From: Bauldia sp.
GTDB lineage: Bacteria > Pseudomonadota > Alphaproteobacteria > Rhizobiales > Kaistiaceae
Length of the DNA: 64,000 nt
Reading direction: 5' to 3'
Assembly: GCA_037200845.1 (NCBI GenBank)
Contig: JBBCGQ010000001.1
Span: 1,674,001-1,738,000, forward strand
Shown here one piece after another: positions 29,127 through 36,888 of the stretch (position 1 is the stretch's first letter; the number at the start of each line of letters is the position of its first letter). A program made the translations under genes and the position numbers. The notes beneath the pieces are model-generated. The model was not told where the DNA came from. It saw only the letters and a list, made by a program, of their open reading frames with translations, and did not search any database.

Positions 29127-29899
29127 AGGCGAAAAGTGAAATGACCGCGCTGCTTGAAATCCGCAACCTGCACGCCTCCATCGACGATCGCGAGATCCTG
29201 AAAGGCATCGACTTCACCGTGAACGAGGGTGAGGTGCACGCGATCATGGGGCCGAACGGCTCGGGCAAGTCGACGCTCGCGTATGTGCTCGCCGGCCGCG
29301 ACACGTACAGCGTCACGGAAGGCGAGGTGCTGTTCAAGGGCGAGAATCTGCTCGCCATGGACATCGACGAGCGCGCCGCCAAGGGCGTCTTCCTCGCCTT
29401 CCAGTATCCGATCGAGATTCCCGGCGTCGCGACCATGACGTTCCTGAAAGCGGCGCTGAATGCGCAGCGCAAGAAGCGCGGGCTGACCGAAATCTCCACG
29501 CCGGATTTCGTCCGCAAGGTCCGCGAGGTCTCCGACAAGCTCAACGTCACGCAGGAGATGCTGCGCCGTCCGCTCAACGTCGGCTTCTCGGGCGGCGAGA
29601 AAAAACGCAACGAAATCATGCAGATGGCGCTTCTGGAGCCGTTCCTCTGCGTCATGGACGAGACCGACTCCGGCCTCGACATCGACGCGCTCCGGGTCGT
29701 CGCCGACGGCGTCAACATGCTGAAGTCGCCCGAGCGCGGCTTCGTCGTCATCACGCACTATCAGCGCTTGTTGAACTACGTCGTGCCGGATGTCGTGCAC
29801 GTGCTTTCCGCCGGCAAGATCGTGAAGACCGGCGGCAAGGAACTGGCGCTGGAACTGGAAGCCAAGGGCTACGCCGAGTTCACCGGCGCCGCCGCGTGA
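29123..29899 (+). CDS. sufC: Fe-S assembly ATPase SufC
   Basis: A 258-residue ABC-type ATPase that drives the SufB-SufD complex in the cytoplasm. Walker A is GPNGSGKST, the signature is FSGGEKKRNE and Walker B is CVMDETDSGLD. The start at 29123 overlaps the previous stop; ATG 29141 gives MTALLEIRNL, the usual SufC opening, and is equally plausible. sufD starts 5 nt after the stop. Confidence 0.95.
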   Translation: MKAKSEMTALLEIRNLHASIDDREILKGIDFTVNEGEVHAIMGPNGSGKSTLAYVLAGRDTYSVTEGEVLFKGENLLAMDIDERAAKGVFLAFQYPIEIPGVATMTFLKAALNAQRKKRGLTEISTPDFVRKVREVSDKLNVTQEMLRRPLNVGFSGGEKKRNEIMQMALLEPFLCVMDETDSGLDIDALRVVADGVNMLKSPERGFVVITHYQRLLNYVVPDVVHVLSAGKIVKTGGKELALELEAKGYAEFTGAAA

Positions 29900-29903
29900 G
29901 GCC

Positions 29904-31256
29904 ATGACCGCCGAACCGCGCATCATCCGCACCGAGGCCGAGCAGGCGCTGAGTCTCCAGTTCGAGGACACGCTCGGCGATCTGCCGGGCGGCGAGCGCG
30001 TCGCCGCATTTCGTGCCGCGGCGTTCGACAAATTCCGCCGTGCCGGCCTGCCGCATCGCCGCGTCGAGGAATACAAATACACCGATCTCCGCGCCCTGAT
30101 GAAGAAGGCGGCGCTCCCCGCCCGCCGCCCGACCGAGACCGCGGCGCATCGGGCGCTGACCGAGGCGCGCGATCCGCTTGAGGGTGTCGAGCGCCACCGC
30201 CTCGTGCTGGTCGACGGCCATTTCTTCGATGCGCTCTCCGATCGCCCCGGCTTGGCCGCGGTCGGCGTCGATGTTTCCTCCGCCGCATTGGCGATGAAGG
30301 CCGACGGCGAGGTCGCCGCAAGACTGTTCGCGACGCCTGAGATGGCGGCCGGTGACATCGCGCTGGCGCTGAACGCGATGTTCGCGACAGACGGCGTCGA
30401 GGTCACGGTACGCGACGGCGTCGCCATCGATAAGCCACTGGAAATATTGCACATTTCGACGGGCGCCGAGGCGCATGCGTCAGCCGTCCGCAGCGCCATT
30501 CGCATCGGGGCCGGTGCCAATCTCAAGGTCATAGAGACCTTCCGCGGCCCCGACGGGGTCGCCCATCAGGTGAACGCCACCACCGAGATCAGCGTTGGCA
30601 AGGGCGCGACCGTCGCCTGGACGCGGCTGCAGGCCGAAGGCGACTGGACGCAGCACCTCGGCACGACGCTGCTGTCGCTCGCCGCCGGCGCGCGCTTCGA
30701 TCATCTGACGGTGACCGCGGGCGCATCCGTGTCGCGTTCGCAGGTTTTCCTGACCACCGGTGGCAACCAGACGCGCCTCGGCATCTACGGCGTGACCATG
30801 ATCGGCGGTCGCCAGCATGCCGACACGACATTGCTGATCGACCACGCGCTGCCCGGCGCCACCACGCGCGTGCTCGTCAAGAGCGCCGTCGACGACGAGG
30901 CGCAGGGCGTCTTCCAGGGCAAGATCGTCGTCGAGCCCGACGCGCAGAAGACCGACGCCAGGATGATGTCGAAGGCGCTGCTGCTTTCCGACTCCGGCGA
31001 GTTCGACGCCAAGCCGGAGCTCGAAATTTTCGCCGACGACGTCCAGTGCGGCCACGGCGCCACGTCGGGCCGCATCGACGACGAGCACCTGTTCTACCTG
31101 ATGGCGCGTGGCGTTGCCCGCGCCGAAGCCGAGCGCCTGCTGATCGAGGCGTTCCTCGACGAGGCGATCGACGCCATGGACGATGGCGCGATCGGCACGG
31201 CGCTGAAGCGCACCGTCACCGCCTGGCTCAACAAGCGCGGCACGAGGGCGGCATGA
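29904..31256 (+). CDS. sufD: Fe-S assembly protein SufD
   Basis: A 450-residue partner of SufB with the same beta-helix fold. It has RRVEEYKYTDLRALM near the N-terminus and the C-terminal CGHGATSGRIDDEHLFYLMARG characteristic of SufB/SufD. It completes SufBC2D and supports iron acquisition for the nascent cluster. It overlaps sufS by 4 nt (ATGA). Confidence 0.95.
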   Translation: MTAEPRIIRTEAEQALSLQFEDTLGDLPGGERVAAFRAAAFDKFRRAGLPHRRVEEYKYTDLRALMKKAALPARRPTETAAHRALTEARDPLEGVERHRLVLVDGHFFDALSDRPGLAAVGVDVSSAALAMKADGEVAARLFATPEMAAGDIALALNAMFATDGVEVTVRDGVAIDKPLEILHISTGAEAHASAVRSAIRIGAGANLKVIETFRGPDGVAHQVNATTEISVGKGATVAWTRLQAEGDWTQHLGTTLLSLAAGARFDHLTVTAGASVSRSQVFLTTGGNQTRLGIYGVTMIGGRQHADTTLLIDHALPGATTRVLVKSAVDDEAQGVFQGKIVVEPDAQKTDARMMSKALLLSDSGEFDAKPELEIFADDVQCGHGATSGRIDDEHLFYLMARGVARAEAERLLIEAFLDEAIDAMDDGAIGTALKRTVTAWLNKRGTRAA

Positions 31257-32491
31257 ACGCCCCCGCAACCGGCATCTACGACGTCGAGGCGATCCGCCGC
31301 GACTTCCCGATCCTGTCGCGCCAGGTCTACGGCAAGCCATTGGTTTATCTGGACAATGGCGCCTCCGCTCAGAAGCCCAAGGCCGTCATCGACGCGGTCA
31401 CGCACGCCTATACGGACGAATACGCCAACGTCCACCGCGGCCTGCATTTTCTCTCCAATGCGGCGACCGAGGCGTACGAGAAGGCGCGCGAGACGGCGCG
31501 CCGTTTCATCAACGCGAAGCACGCCGACGAGATCATCTTCACGCGCAACGCCACCGAGGGCATGAACCTCGTCGCCGACGCCTTCGGTCGCGACGGCATC
31601 GGCGAGGGCGACGAGATCGTGCTGTCGATCATGGAGCACCACTCCAACATCGTGCCGTGGAACTATCACCGCGAGCGCAAGGGCGCCGTCATCAAGTGGG
31701 CGCCGATCGCCGACGACGGCACATTCCTGATCGACGAATTCGAGAAGCTGCTGACGCCGCGCACCAAGATCGTCGCGATCACGCACATGTCGAATGTGCT
31801 GGGCACGGTCGTGCCGGTGAAGGAAATCTGCCGCATCGCCCATGCGCACGGCGTGCCCGTCCTGATCGACGGCGCGCAGGGCGCCGTGCACCTGCCGGTC
31901 GACGTACAGGACATCGACTGCGACTTCTATTCGATGACCGGCCACAAGCTTTACGGCCCGACCGGCATCGGCGTGCTCTACGGCAAGCGCGACCGGCTGA
32001 AGGCAATGCCGCCCTATATGGGCGGCGGCGAGATGATCGCTGAGGTTACGACCGAGCGCGTCACCTATGCCGAGCCGCCGCATCGCTTCGAGGCCGGCAC
32101 GCCCCCCATCGTCCAGGCGATCGGCCTCGGCGCCGCGCTGGAATACATCGAGGGCATCGGCCGCGAGAAGATCGCCGCGCACGAGGCGCACCTGGCCGAA
32201 TACGCCCACGAGCGCCTGTCGCGCATCAACAGCCTGACCATCTACGGCCATGCCAAGGGGAAGGGCGCCATCGTCGCCTTCAACATGGCCGGCGCCCACC
32301 CGCACGATGTCTCGACCATCATCGACCGGGCTGGGATAGCCGTCCGGGCCGGCACGCATTGCGCCCAGCCGCTGCTCGCCCGATATGGCGTGACGGCTAC
32401 GTGCCGCGCCTCATTCGCGCTCTATAATACCGTCGAAGAGGTCGACGCCCTGGCAGAGGCCCTGCAGAAGGCCCACGAGTTTTTCGCGTAA
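31253..32491 (+). CDS. sufS: Cysteine desulfurase SufS
   Basis: A 412-residue group II desulfurase. The PLP Lys is in MTGHKLYGPTGIG and the catalytic Cys in RAGTHCAQPLLAR. RRDFPILS and YLDNGASAQKP are typical openings. It normally needs a SufE or SufU partner, which is not encoded in this window. As the second desulfurase of the operon it would be SufS1 in Agrobacterium nomenclature. Confidence 0.96.
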   Translation: MNAPATGIYDVEAIRRDFPILSRQVYGKPLVYLDNGASAQKPKAVIDAVTHAYTDEYANVHRGLHFLSNAATEAYEKARETARRFINAKHADEIIFTRNATEGMNLVADAFGRDGIGEGDEIVLSIMEHHSNIVPWNYHRERKGAVIKWAPIADDGTFLIDEFEKLLTPRTKIVAITHMSNVLGTVVPVKEICRIAHAHGVPVLIDGAQGAVHLPVDVQDIDCDFYSMTGHKLYGPTGIGVLYGKRDRLKAMPPYMGGGEMIAEVTTERVTYAEPPHRFEAGTPPIVQAIGLGAALEYIEGIGREKIAAHEAHLAEYAHERLSRINSLTIYGHAKGKGAIVAFNMAGAHPHDVSTIIDRAGIAVRAGTHCAQPLLARYGVTATCRASFALYNTVEEVDALAEALQKAHEFFA

Positions 32492-32494
32492 GAT

Positions 32495-32911
32495 ATGGAA
32501 TCGATGAGCGATACCGCCGCCACCCCCGCACCGTCCGAGCCCGAGGCAACCGCCCCGGCGCCGACGACGTTGCACCCGACCGGGACCGCGATCCCGCCGG
32601 AGGAACTGGAGCGCCTGACAAGCGACATCGTCGCGGCGCTGAAGACGGTCTACGACCCCGAAATCCCGGCCGATATCTACGAACTCGGCCTGATCTACCG
32701 CGTCGACATCGACGACAGCCGCAACATCGACATCGACATGACGCTCACCGCGCCGGGCTGCCCGGTCGCCGGCGAGATGCCGGGCTGGGTGGAGAACGCC
32801 GTCAGCCTGGTGCCGGGCGTCGGCAACGTCACGGTAAACATGGTTTTCGATCCCGCCTGGGACCAGTCGCGCATGTCCGACGAGGCGCGGGTGGCGCTCG
32901 ACTGGTACTAG
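32495..32911 (+). CDS. sufT: Fe-S maturation protein SufT (MIP18/DUF59)
   Basis: A 138-residue protein. Its Pro/Ala/Thr-rich N-terminus (about 1-35) precedes a DUF59 domain containing TVYDPEIPADIYELGLIY and the conserved Cys in TAPGCPVAGEMP. SufT-like proteins help maturation of Fe-S proteins under high demand. The start at 32495 follows sufS by 3 nt; ATG 32504 is an alternative. Confidence 0.92.
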   Translation: MESMSDTAATPAPSEPEATAPAPTTLHPTGTAIPPEELERLTSDIVAALKTVYDPEIPADIYELGLIYRVDIDDSRNIDIDMTLTAPGCPVAGEMPGWVENAVSLVPGVGNVTVNMVFDPAWDQSRMSDEARVALDWY

Positions 32912-32919
32912 CCAGACGC

Positions 32920-32947
32920 TTGTTTCTACAGGCGAAAGGCCTATTTT
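32920..32947 (+). promoter_or_regulatory. sufA: Candidate internal promoter for sufA
   Basis: TTGTTT (32920-32925) and TATTTT (32942-32947) are spaced by 16 nt in an AT-rich patch of an otherwise GC-rich operon, immediately before sufA. A separate transcript for the A-type carrier is plausible; no regulator box was identified. Confidence 0.35.
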
Positions 32948-32955
32948 AAACGCAT

Positions 32956-32976
32956 ACGCCGGCCTTGAACCGGCGT
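32956..32976 (+). promoter_or_regulatory. Hairpin directly upstream of the sufA ribosome site
   Basis: ACGCCGG (32956-32962) and CCGGCGT (32970-32976) pair as a 7-bp stem with a 7-nt loop. The ribosome site GGAG follows at once. It may affect sufA translation, or simply be an operator-like palindrome. Confidence 0.35.
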
Positions 32977-32989
32977 GGAGAATGAACCG

Positions 32990-33370
32990 ATGGCCCGTCC
33001 CAAGCTTTCCGTCATCTCGCTGACCGAGCGCGCCGCCGAGCGCGTGCGCGAACTCGTCGAGGGCAACGACAAGTCGCTCGTCGGCGTCCGTGTCGGCGTC
33101 AAGAACGCGGGCTGCGCCGGCATGGCCTACACGCTCGATCCCGTCGAAGTACCGAACCCGGCCGACGACGTCGTCTCCGACCACGGCGTCAACGTCTACG
33201 TCGACCCGAAGGCGGTGCTGTTCCTGCTCGGAGCGACCATGGACTTCGAGGCGACGAAGCTGCGCACCGGCTTCACCTTCAAGAACCCGAACGAAGTCTC
33301 GGCCTGCGGCTGCGGCGAGTCGGTGATGCTGAAGCCGGCCTCGGAACGCGCCGCGGAAGCCGCGCACTGA
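32990..33370 (+). CDS. sufA: A-type Fe-S carrier SufA
   Basis: A 126-residue A-type carrier with the three conserved Cys (NAGCAGM and SACGCGES) that bind iron or a cluster. Residues 1-15 (RPKLSVISLTERA) and the final helix match SufA/IscA. A second A-type protein (erpA, 51589-51924) is elsewhere in the window. An upstream in-frame GTG would give a slightly longer product but lacks a ribosome site. Confidence 0.93.
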   Translation: MARPKLSVISLTERAAERVRELVEGNDKSLVGVRVGVKNAGCAGMAYTLDPVEVPNPADDVVSDHGVNVYVDPKAVLFLLGATMDFEATKLRTGFTFKNPNEVSACGCGESVMLKPASERAAEAAH

Positions 33371-33386
33371 ATTTCCGGAAGGTCCA

Positions 33387-33953
33387 ATGCCGATCCTGCA
33401 CGCGTATGCGATCGCGGTCCTGTGGCTGGGCTGGCTCGCCTATTGGGCGGTCGCCGCCGGCAACGTGAAGGCGACCGCTAGCGAGGAAAGCTGGCAGTCG
33501 CGCCTCGCCTACAGCGCCCCGCTATGGCTGGCGGCGTTTCTGCTGCTCGACCGCCACCTCGGCCCGTTGAGCCAGCGCTTTCTTCCCGCCGATATCTGGA
33601 TACCAACGGCCGGCGTACTGATCACTGCGGCCGGTTTCGCCGTCACCATCTGGGCTCGTGTTCAACTGGGCACGAACTGGAGCGCCCAGGTGACGGTGAA
33701 GCACAGTCACGAACTGATCCGTACCGGACCGTATGGGCTGGTCCGCCACCCGATCTACACCGGCCTGACGCTCGCCTTCATCGGCACCGCCGTCGCCATC
33801 GGCGAATGGCGTGCGCTCGCCGCCGCCGTGATCGCCATTGCCAGTTTCTGCTACAAGCTGAGCATCGAGGAACGGGTGATGCTCGAGACGTTCGGCGACG
33901 AGTACCGGGACTATCGTCGCGCGGTAAGGGCGCTCATTCCGTTCGTGATCTGA
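33387..33953 (+). CDS. Isoprenylcysteine carboxyl methyltransferase-family membrane protein
   Basis: A 188-residue integral membrane protein of the ICMT/PEMT family (PF04191-like) with four to five helices. The SAM-binding motif LIRTGPYGLVRHPIYTGL and the tail EERVMLETFGDEYRDYRR are hallmark positions. Bacterial members methylate unknown lipid or protein substrates. It follows sufA by 16 nt and may be cotranscribed. No prenylated target is evident. Confidence 0.85.
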   Translation: MPILHAYAIAVLWLGWLAYWAVAAGNVKATASEESWQSRLAYSAPLWLAAFLLLDRHLGPLSQRFLPADIWIPTAGVLITAAGFAVTIWARVQLGTNWSAQVTVKHSHELIRTGPYGLVRHPIYTGLTLAFIGTAVAIGEWRALAAAVIAIASFCYKLSIEERVMLETFGDEYRDYRRAVRALIPFVI

Positions 33954-33965
33954 AAGGGCGTCCCC

Positions 33966-34379
33966 GTGGCCGACGTCGATCACCTGACCGAACTGTTCGC
34001 GCCGGTTCGCGGCGTGACTTTCAAGCGCATGTTCAGCGGCTACGGCATCATGAAGGACGGCATGATGTTTGCGCTGATCGCTGGCGACGTACTCTACTTC
34101 CGCGCCGACGATGCGGCGGTAGCACGGCACAAGGCCGAGGGCGCGCCACAATGGCAGCCGCACATGCGCGGCAAGACCATGACGACGATGCCGTACTGGC
34201 AGGTGCCGGAGCGGCTGTTCGACGAGCCGGACGAATTTGCCGAGTGGGCGCGCGAGGCTTTCGCGATAGCGAAGCGGCACAACGCGGAGAAGGCGAAGAA
34301 GAAGCCGGCAGCACGAAAGAAACCGGCCGCCGCGAAATCCGCCAAGCCCAAACCAAAAGCGGCGCCGAAGCGCCGCTGA
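33966..34379 (+). CDS. TfoX N-terminal domain protein
   Basis: A 137-residue protein. Residues 5-105 match the TfoX/Sxy N-terminal domain, with KRMFSGYGIMKDGMMFALI and PHMRGKTMTTMPYWQVPE. The last 35 residues are a Lys/Ala/Pro tail resembling histone H1 and suited to binding nucleic acid. Such stand-alone domains occur in many Rhizobiales; competence regulation is not implied. The start is GTG 33966, 13 nt after the methyltransferase stop. Confidence 0.85.
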   Translation: MADVDHLTELFAPVRGVTFKRMFSGYGIMKDGMMFALIAGDVLYFRADDAAVARHKAEGAPQWQPHMRGKTMTTMPYWQVPERLFDEPDEFAEWAREAFAIAKRHNAEKAKKKPAARKKPAAAKSAKPKPKAAPKRR

Positions 34380-34399
34380 GATCCCGTATTCGACTGAGC

Positions 34400-35986
34400 T
34401 TATTCCGTCTCGGTCGGCAGCTTCACCGGCCGGCGGAGGAAATCCGGCATGTGATCGCCGAGGCCCACCACCGGCGGGCCGTCGTCGCGATCGCGCCGGT
34501 TGTTGTCGCGGCGCTGGTCGTCGCGGCGCGGCTGGTCGTGGTTGCGCGGGCCGCGATGTTCCTCGCGGCGATGTTCCTGCTGCGGCCGCGGCTCATGGCG
34601 CGGCGCTTCCTCGCGCCGCGCTGCCGGGGCGGGCGCCTCGACCGGGGCAGCACGTTCGGCTTGAACCGGAGCAGGACGCTCCGCCTGAACCGGCGGCGGA
34701 CGTTCCGCCTGAACGGGAGCGGCAGGCCGCTCGCCGCGCGGAGCCTCGTGGCGATCGCCGCGTCCACCGCGGCGCCCACGTCCGCCGCGGCGGCTTTCGC
34801 CCTCGCTGCTTTCGTCGCGCTCGCTGCGGCCGAGGTTGATCGAGACGGCGCGCTCGGCGTCGGCCTCGACTTCCATCGGCGGGATCGGCATGCCGATCAT
34901 CTTCTCGATGCCGGCGACGTACTTGCGATCGAGCGAGGTCGCAATGGTGATCGCGGTGCCCTTAAGGCCGGCGCGGCCGGTGCGGCCGATGCGGTGGATG
35001 TAGTCTTCCGAGTGCGTCGGCACGTCGAAATTGAAGACGTGGCTGACCGCCGGAATATCGAGGCCGCGCGCCGCGACGTCGGAGGCGACGAGCAGCGTCA
35101 GCTTGCCCTTGCGGAAATCGTCCAGCGTCTGCGTGCGCGAGCGCTGGTCCATGTCGCCGTGCAGGCCGCCGGCGTTGAAGCCGTGCTTGACCAGCGAGCG
35201 CTGCAGGGTGGCGACGTCGCGCTTGCGGTTGGAGAAGATGATCGCGTTCTTGAAATCGGTGGCGCCGCGGATGAGGGCGCGCAGCACGGCGCGCTTGTCG
35301 GCCGGCTCGCGGCCCGCGTTGACGATGTGCTGGCTGATCGTCGCCGCCGCGGTCGCTGGCTTGGAGGCCTCGACGCGGATCGGGTCCTTGAGGAAGGCGT
35401 CGGCAAGCCGTTTGATCTCCGGCGGCATGGTCGCCGAGAAGAACAGCGTCTGGCGCGAGGGCGGCAGCATCTTGCAGATGCGCTCGATGTCCGGGATGAA
35501 GCCCATGTCGAGCATGCGGTCGGCTTCGTCGATGACCAGGATCTCGACACCGTTCATCAAAATCTTGCCGCGCTCGAAGAGGTCGAGCAGGCGGCCCGGC
35601 GTCGCGATCAGGATATCGGCACCGCGGTCGAGCTTCTTGATCTGGTCGTCGAAGGAGACGCCGCCGATGATGAGGGCGACGGTGAGCTTGTGGTTGCGGC
35701 CGTAGCGCGTGAAGTTTTCCTCGACCTGCGCCGCGAGTTCGCGCGTCGGCTCGAGGATCAGGGTGCGCGGCATGCGCGCCCGCGCCCGGCCCGACTCCAG
35801 CATGGTCAGCATCGGCAGCACGAACGACGCCGTCTTGCCGGTGCCGGTCTGCGCGATGCCGACGACGTCGCGCCGGGTCAGTACGTGGGGGATGGCCTGC
35901 GCCTGGATCGGCGTCGGCGACGTGTAGCCGCTGGCCTCGACCGCGGCGAGGACTTTCGGGGAGAGTCCGAGATCCTGAAAGCTCAT
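34400..35986 (-). CDS. rhlE: DEAD-box RNA helicase (RhlE type)
   Basis: A 528-residue helicase. Core motifs are all visible: Q motif TPIQAQAIP, motif I AQTGTGKT, Ia PTRELAAQ, II DEAD, III SAT and VI HRIGRTGR. The last 140 residues are a disordered Arg/Gly/Glu/Pro tail with four imperfect copies of PVQAERP, likely to bind RNA. A 170-nt gap lies upstream to the next leftward gene (36157), consistent with a long leader or its own promoter. RhlE proteins act in RNA degradation and ribosome assembly. Confidence 0.93.
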   Translation of the reverse strand: MSFQDLGLSPKVLAAVEASGYTSPTPIQAQAIPHVLTRRDVVGIAQTGTGKTASFVLPMLTMLESGRARARMPRTLILEPTRELAAQVEENFTRYGRNHKLTVALIIGGVSFDDQIKKLDRGADILIATPGRLLDLFERGKILMNGVEILVIDEADRMLDMGFIPDIERICKMLPPSRQTLFFSATMPPEIKRLADAFLKDPIRVEASKPATAAATISQHIVNAGREPADKRAVLRALIRGATDFKNAIIFSNRKRDVATLQRSLVKHGFNAGGLHGDMDQRSRTQTLDDFRKGKLTLLVASDVAARGLDIPAVSHVFNFDVPTHSEDYIHRIGRTGRAGLKGTAITIATSLDRKYVAGIEKMIGMPIPPMEVEADAERAVSINLGRSERDESSEGESRRGGRGRRGGRGDRHEAPRGERPAAPVQAERPPPVQAERPAPVQAERAAPVEAPAPAARREEAPRHEPRPQQEHRREEHRGPRNHDQPRRDDQRRDNNRRDRDDGPPVVGLGDHMPDFLRRPVKLPTETE

Positions 35987-36156
35987 TCGGGAGTGATGGT
36001 ACCTGTTGCCGCGCTCGACCGGAGGGCGCTGGCGGGCGGCCGGCGCTAAGCGCCTGCGGCCGATGAATTAACGAGGCGGAACATAGGCACTCCCCATGTC
36101 ATGTCAATGACCGCCGCGCATTGCAGTAAATACCTGTAGTCGCAGTGAAACCGCCG

Positions 36157-36609
36157 TCAATTCGACGCCGGGCCGAACTTGTGCTGGGTCGGCGAGGTCA
36201 CGAACAGCTTGTAATTCTGGTTGGCGTTGCCGTTCGCATCGAGGGTCTGGATCAGCACCACGAGGCCGTCCGCGTCCGATTCGGACGTAAAGTCGACGAT
36301 ATCGGCCTTGAGGTCGGCCATCTCCTTGATCTCGACGGTGTCCTTAACGGTCGCCCCGCCGGCATCGTCGTAGGCGACCCACTGGATGAACAGCCGCGCC
36401 GTCACCTCGTCGCCGCCGCTCCGCGAAACGATGACGCGGTAGATGCCGTTCTTGCCGTCGGCATCCCAGGTGCCGCCGACCCGCACGTCCTCGACATTGC
36501 CGGGCAGGGTCTTGAGGCCGTCGAGGATAGCGTCGGCGAAGGCGGGCAGGGGCGACAGCGCGATTGCCGCGGTCACGGCGACAATTGTGAGGGCGGAACG
36601 TAGGGACAT
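36157..36609 (-). CDS. Secreted hypothetical protein
   Basis: A 150-residue protein with a clear Sec signal peptide cut after AFA (about residue 25). The mature part has regularly spaced beta-strand-like segments rich in Asp/Val and no Cys. I recognise no domain. It is flanked upstream by a large palindromic repeat. A small periplasmic lipid- or ligand-binding role is only a guess. Confidence 0.7.
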   Translation of the reverse strand: MSLRSALTIVAVTAAIALSPLPAFADAILDGLKTLPGNVEDVRVGGTWDADGKNGIYRVIVSRSGGDEVTARLFIQWVAYDDAGGATVKDTVEIKEMADLKADIVDFTSESDADGLVVLIQTLDANGNANQNYKLFVTSPTQHKFGPASN

Positions 36610-36708
36610 GGGTGGCCTCCTCCGCGGGGACGGTTAGCTTCCCGGACGATGGGGCGGATGTCCAGATCATGTTGAAGGCGTTTGGGGCACGCCTTGAGGG
36701 GAGGAGAG

Positions 36709-36856
36709 ACACCCCTCCCCAAAACGCCTTCGGCGTTTTGACCCTCCCACAGGGGGAGGGTTGATCCTTGTTGAAACATCACGCTCCAACAAACTCCCCT
36801 TGAGCCCTCCCCTTGTGGGAGGGCCAAAACCGCAACGCGGTTTTGGGGAGGGGTGT
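36709..36856. repeat. Family A paired palindromic repeat, copy 1
   Basis: Two head-to-head units of about 57 nt. Each contains an inner stem of the form AAAACGCC-TTCG-GGCGTTTT (or AAAACCGC-AACG-GCGGTTTT) and outer CCCTCCC/GGGAGGG arms. The left unit is 36709-36766 and the right unit 36802-36856, in inverted orientation, so the whole can fold into one large hairpin. It lies between two leftward genes. The same family recurs at 43514-43644 and 53325-53465. Confidence 0.85.
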
Positions 36857-36888
36857 GCCTCAACGAGCTCGGACGCTCGTCGCCAGCC

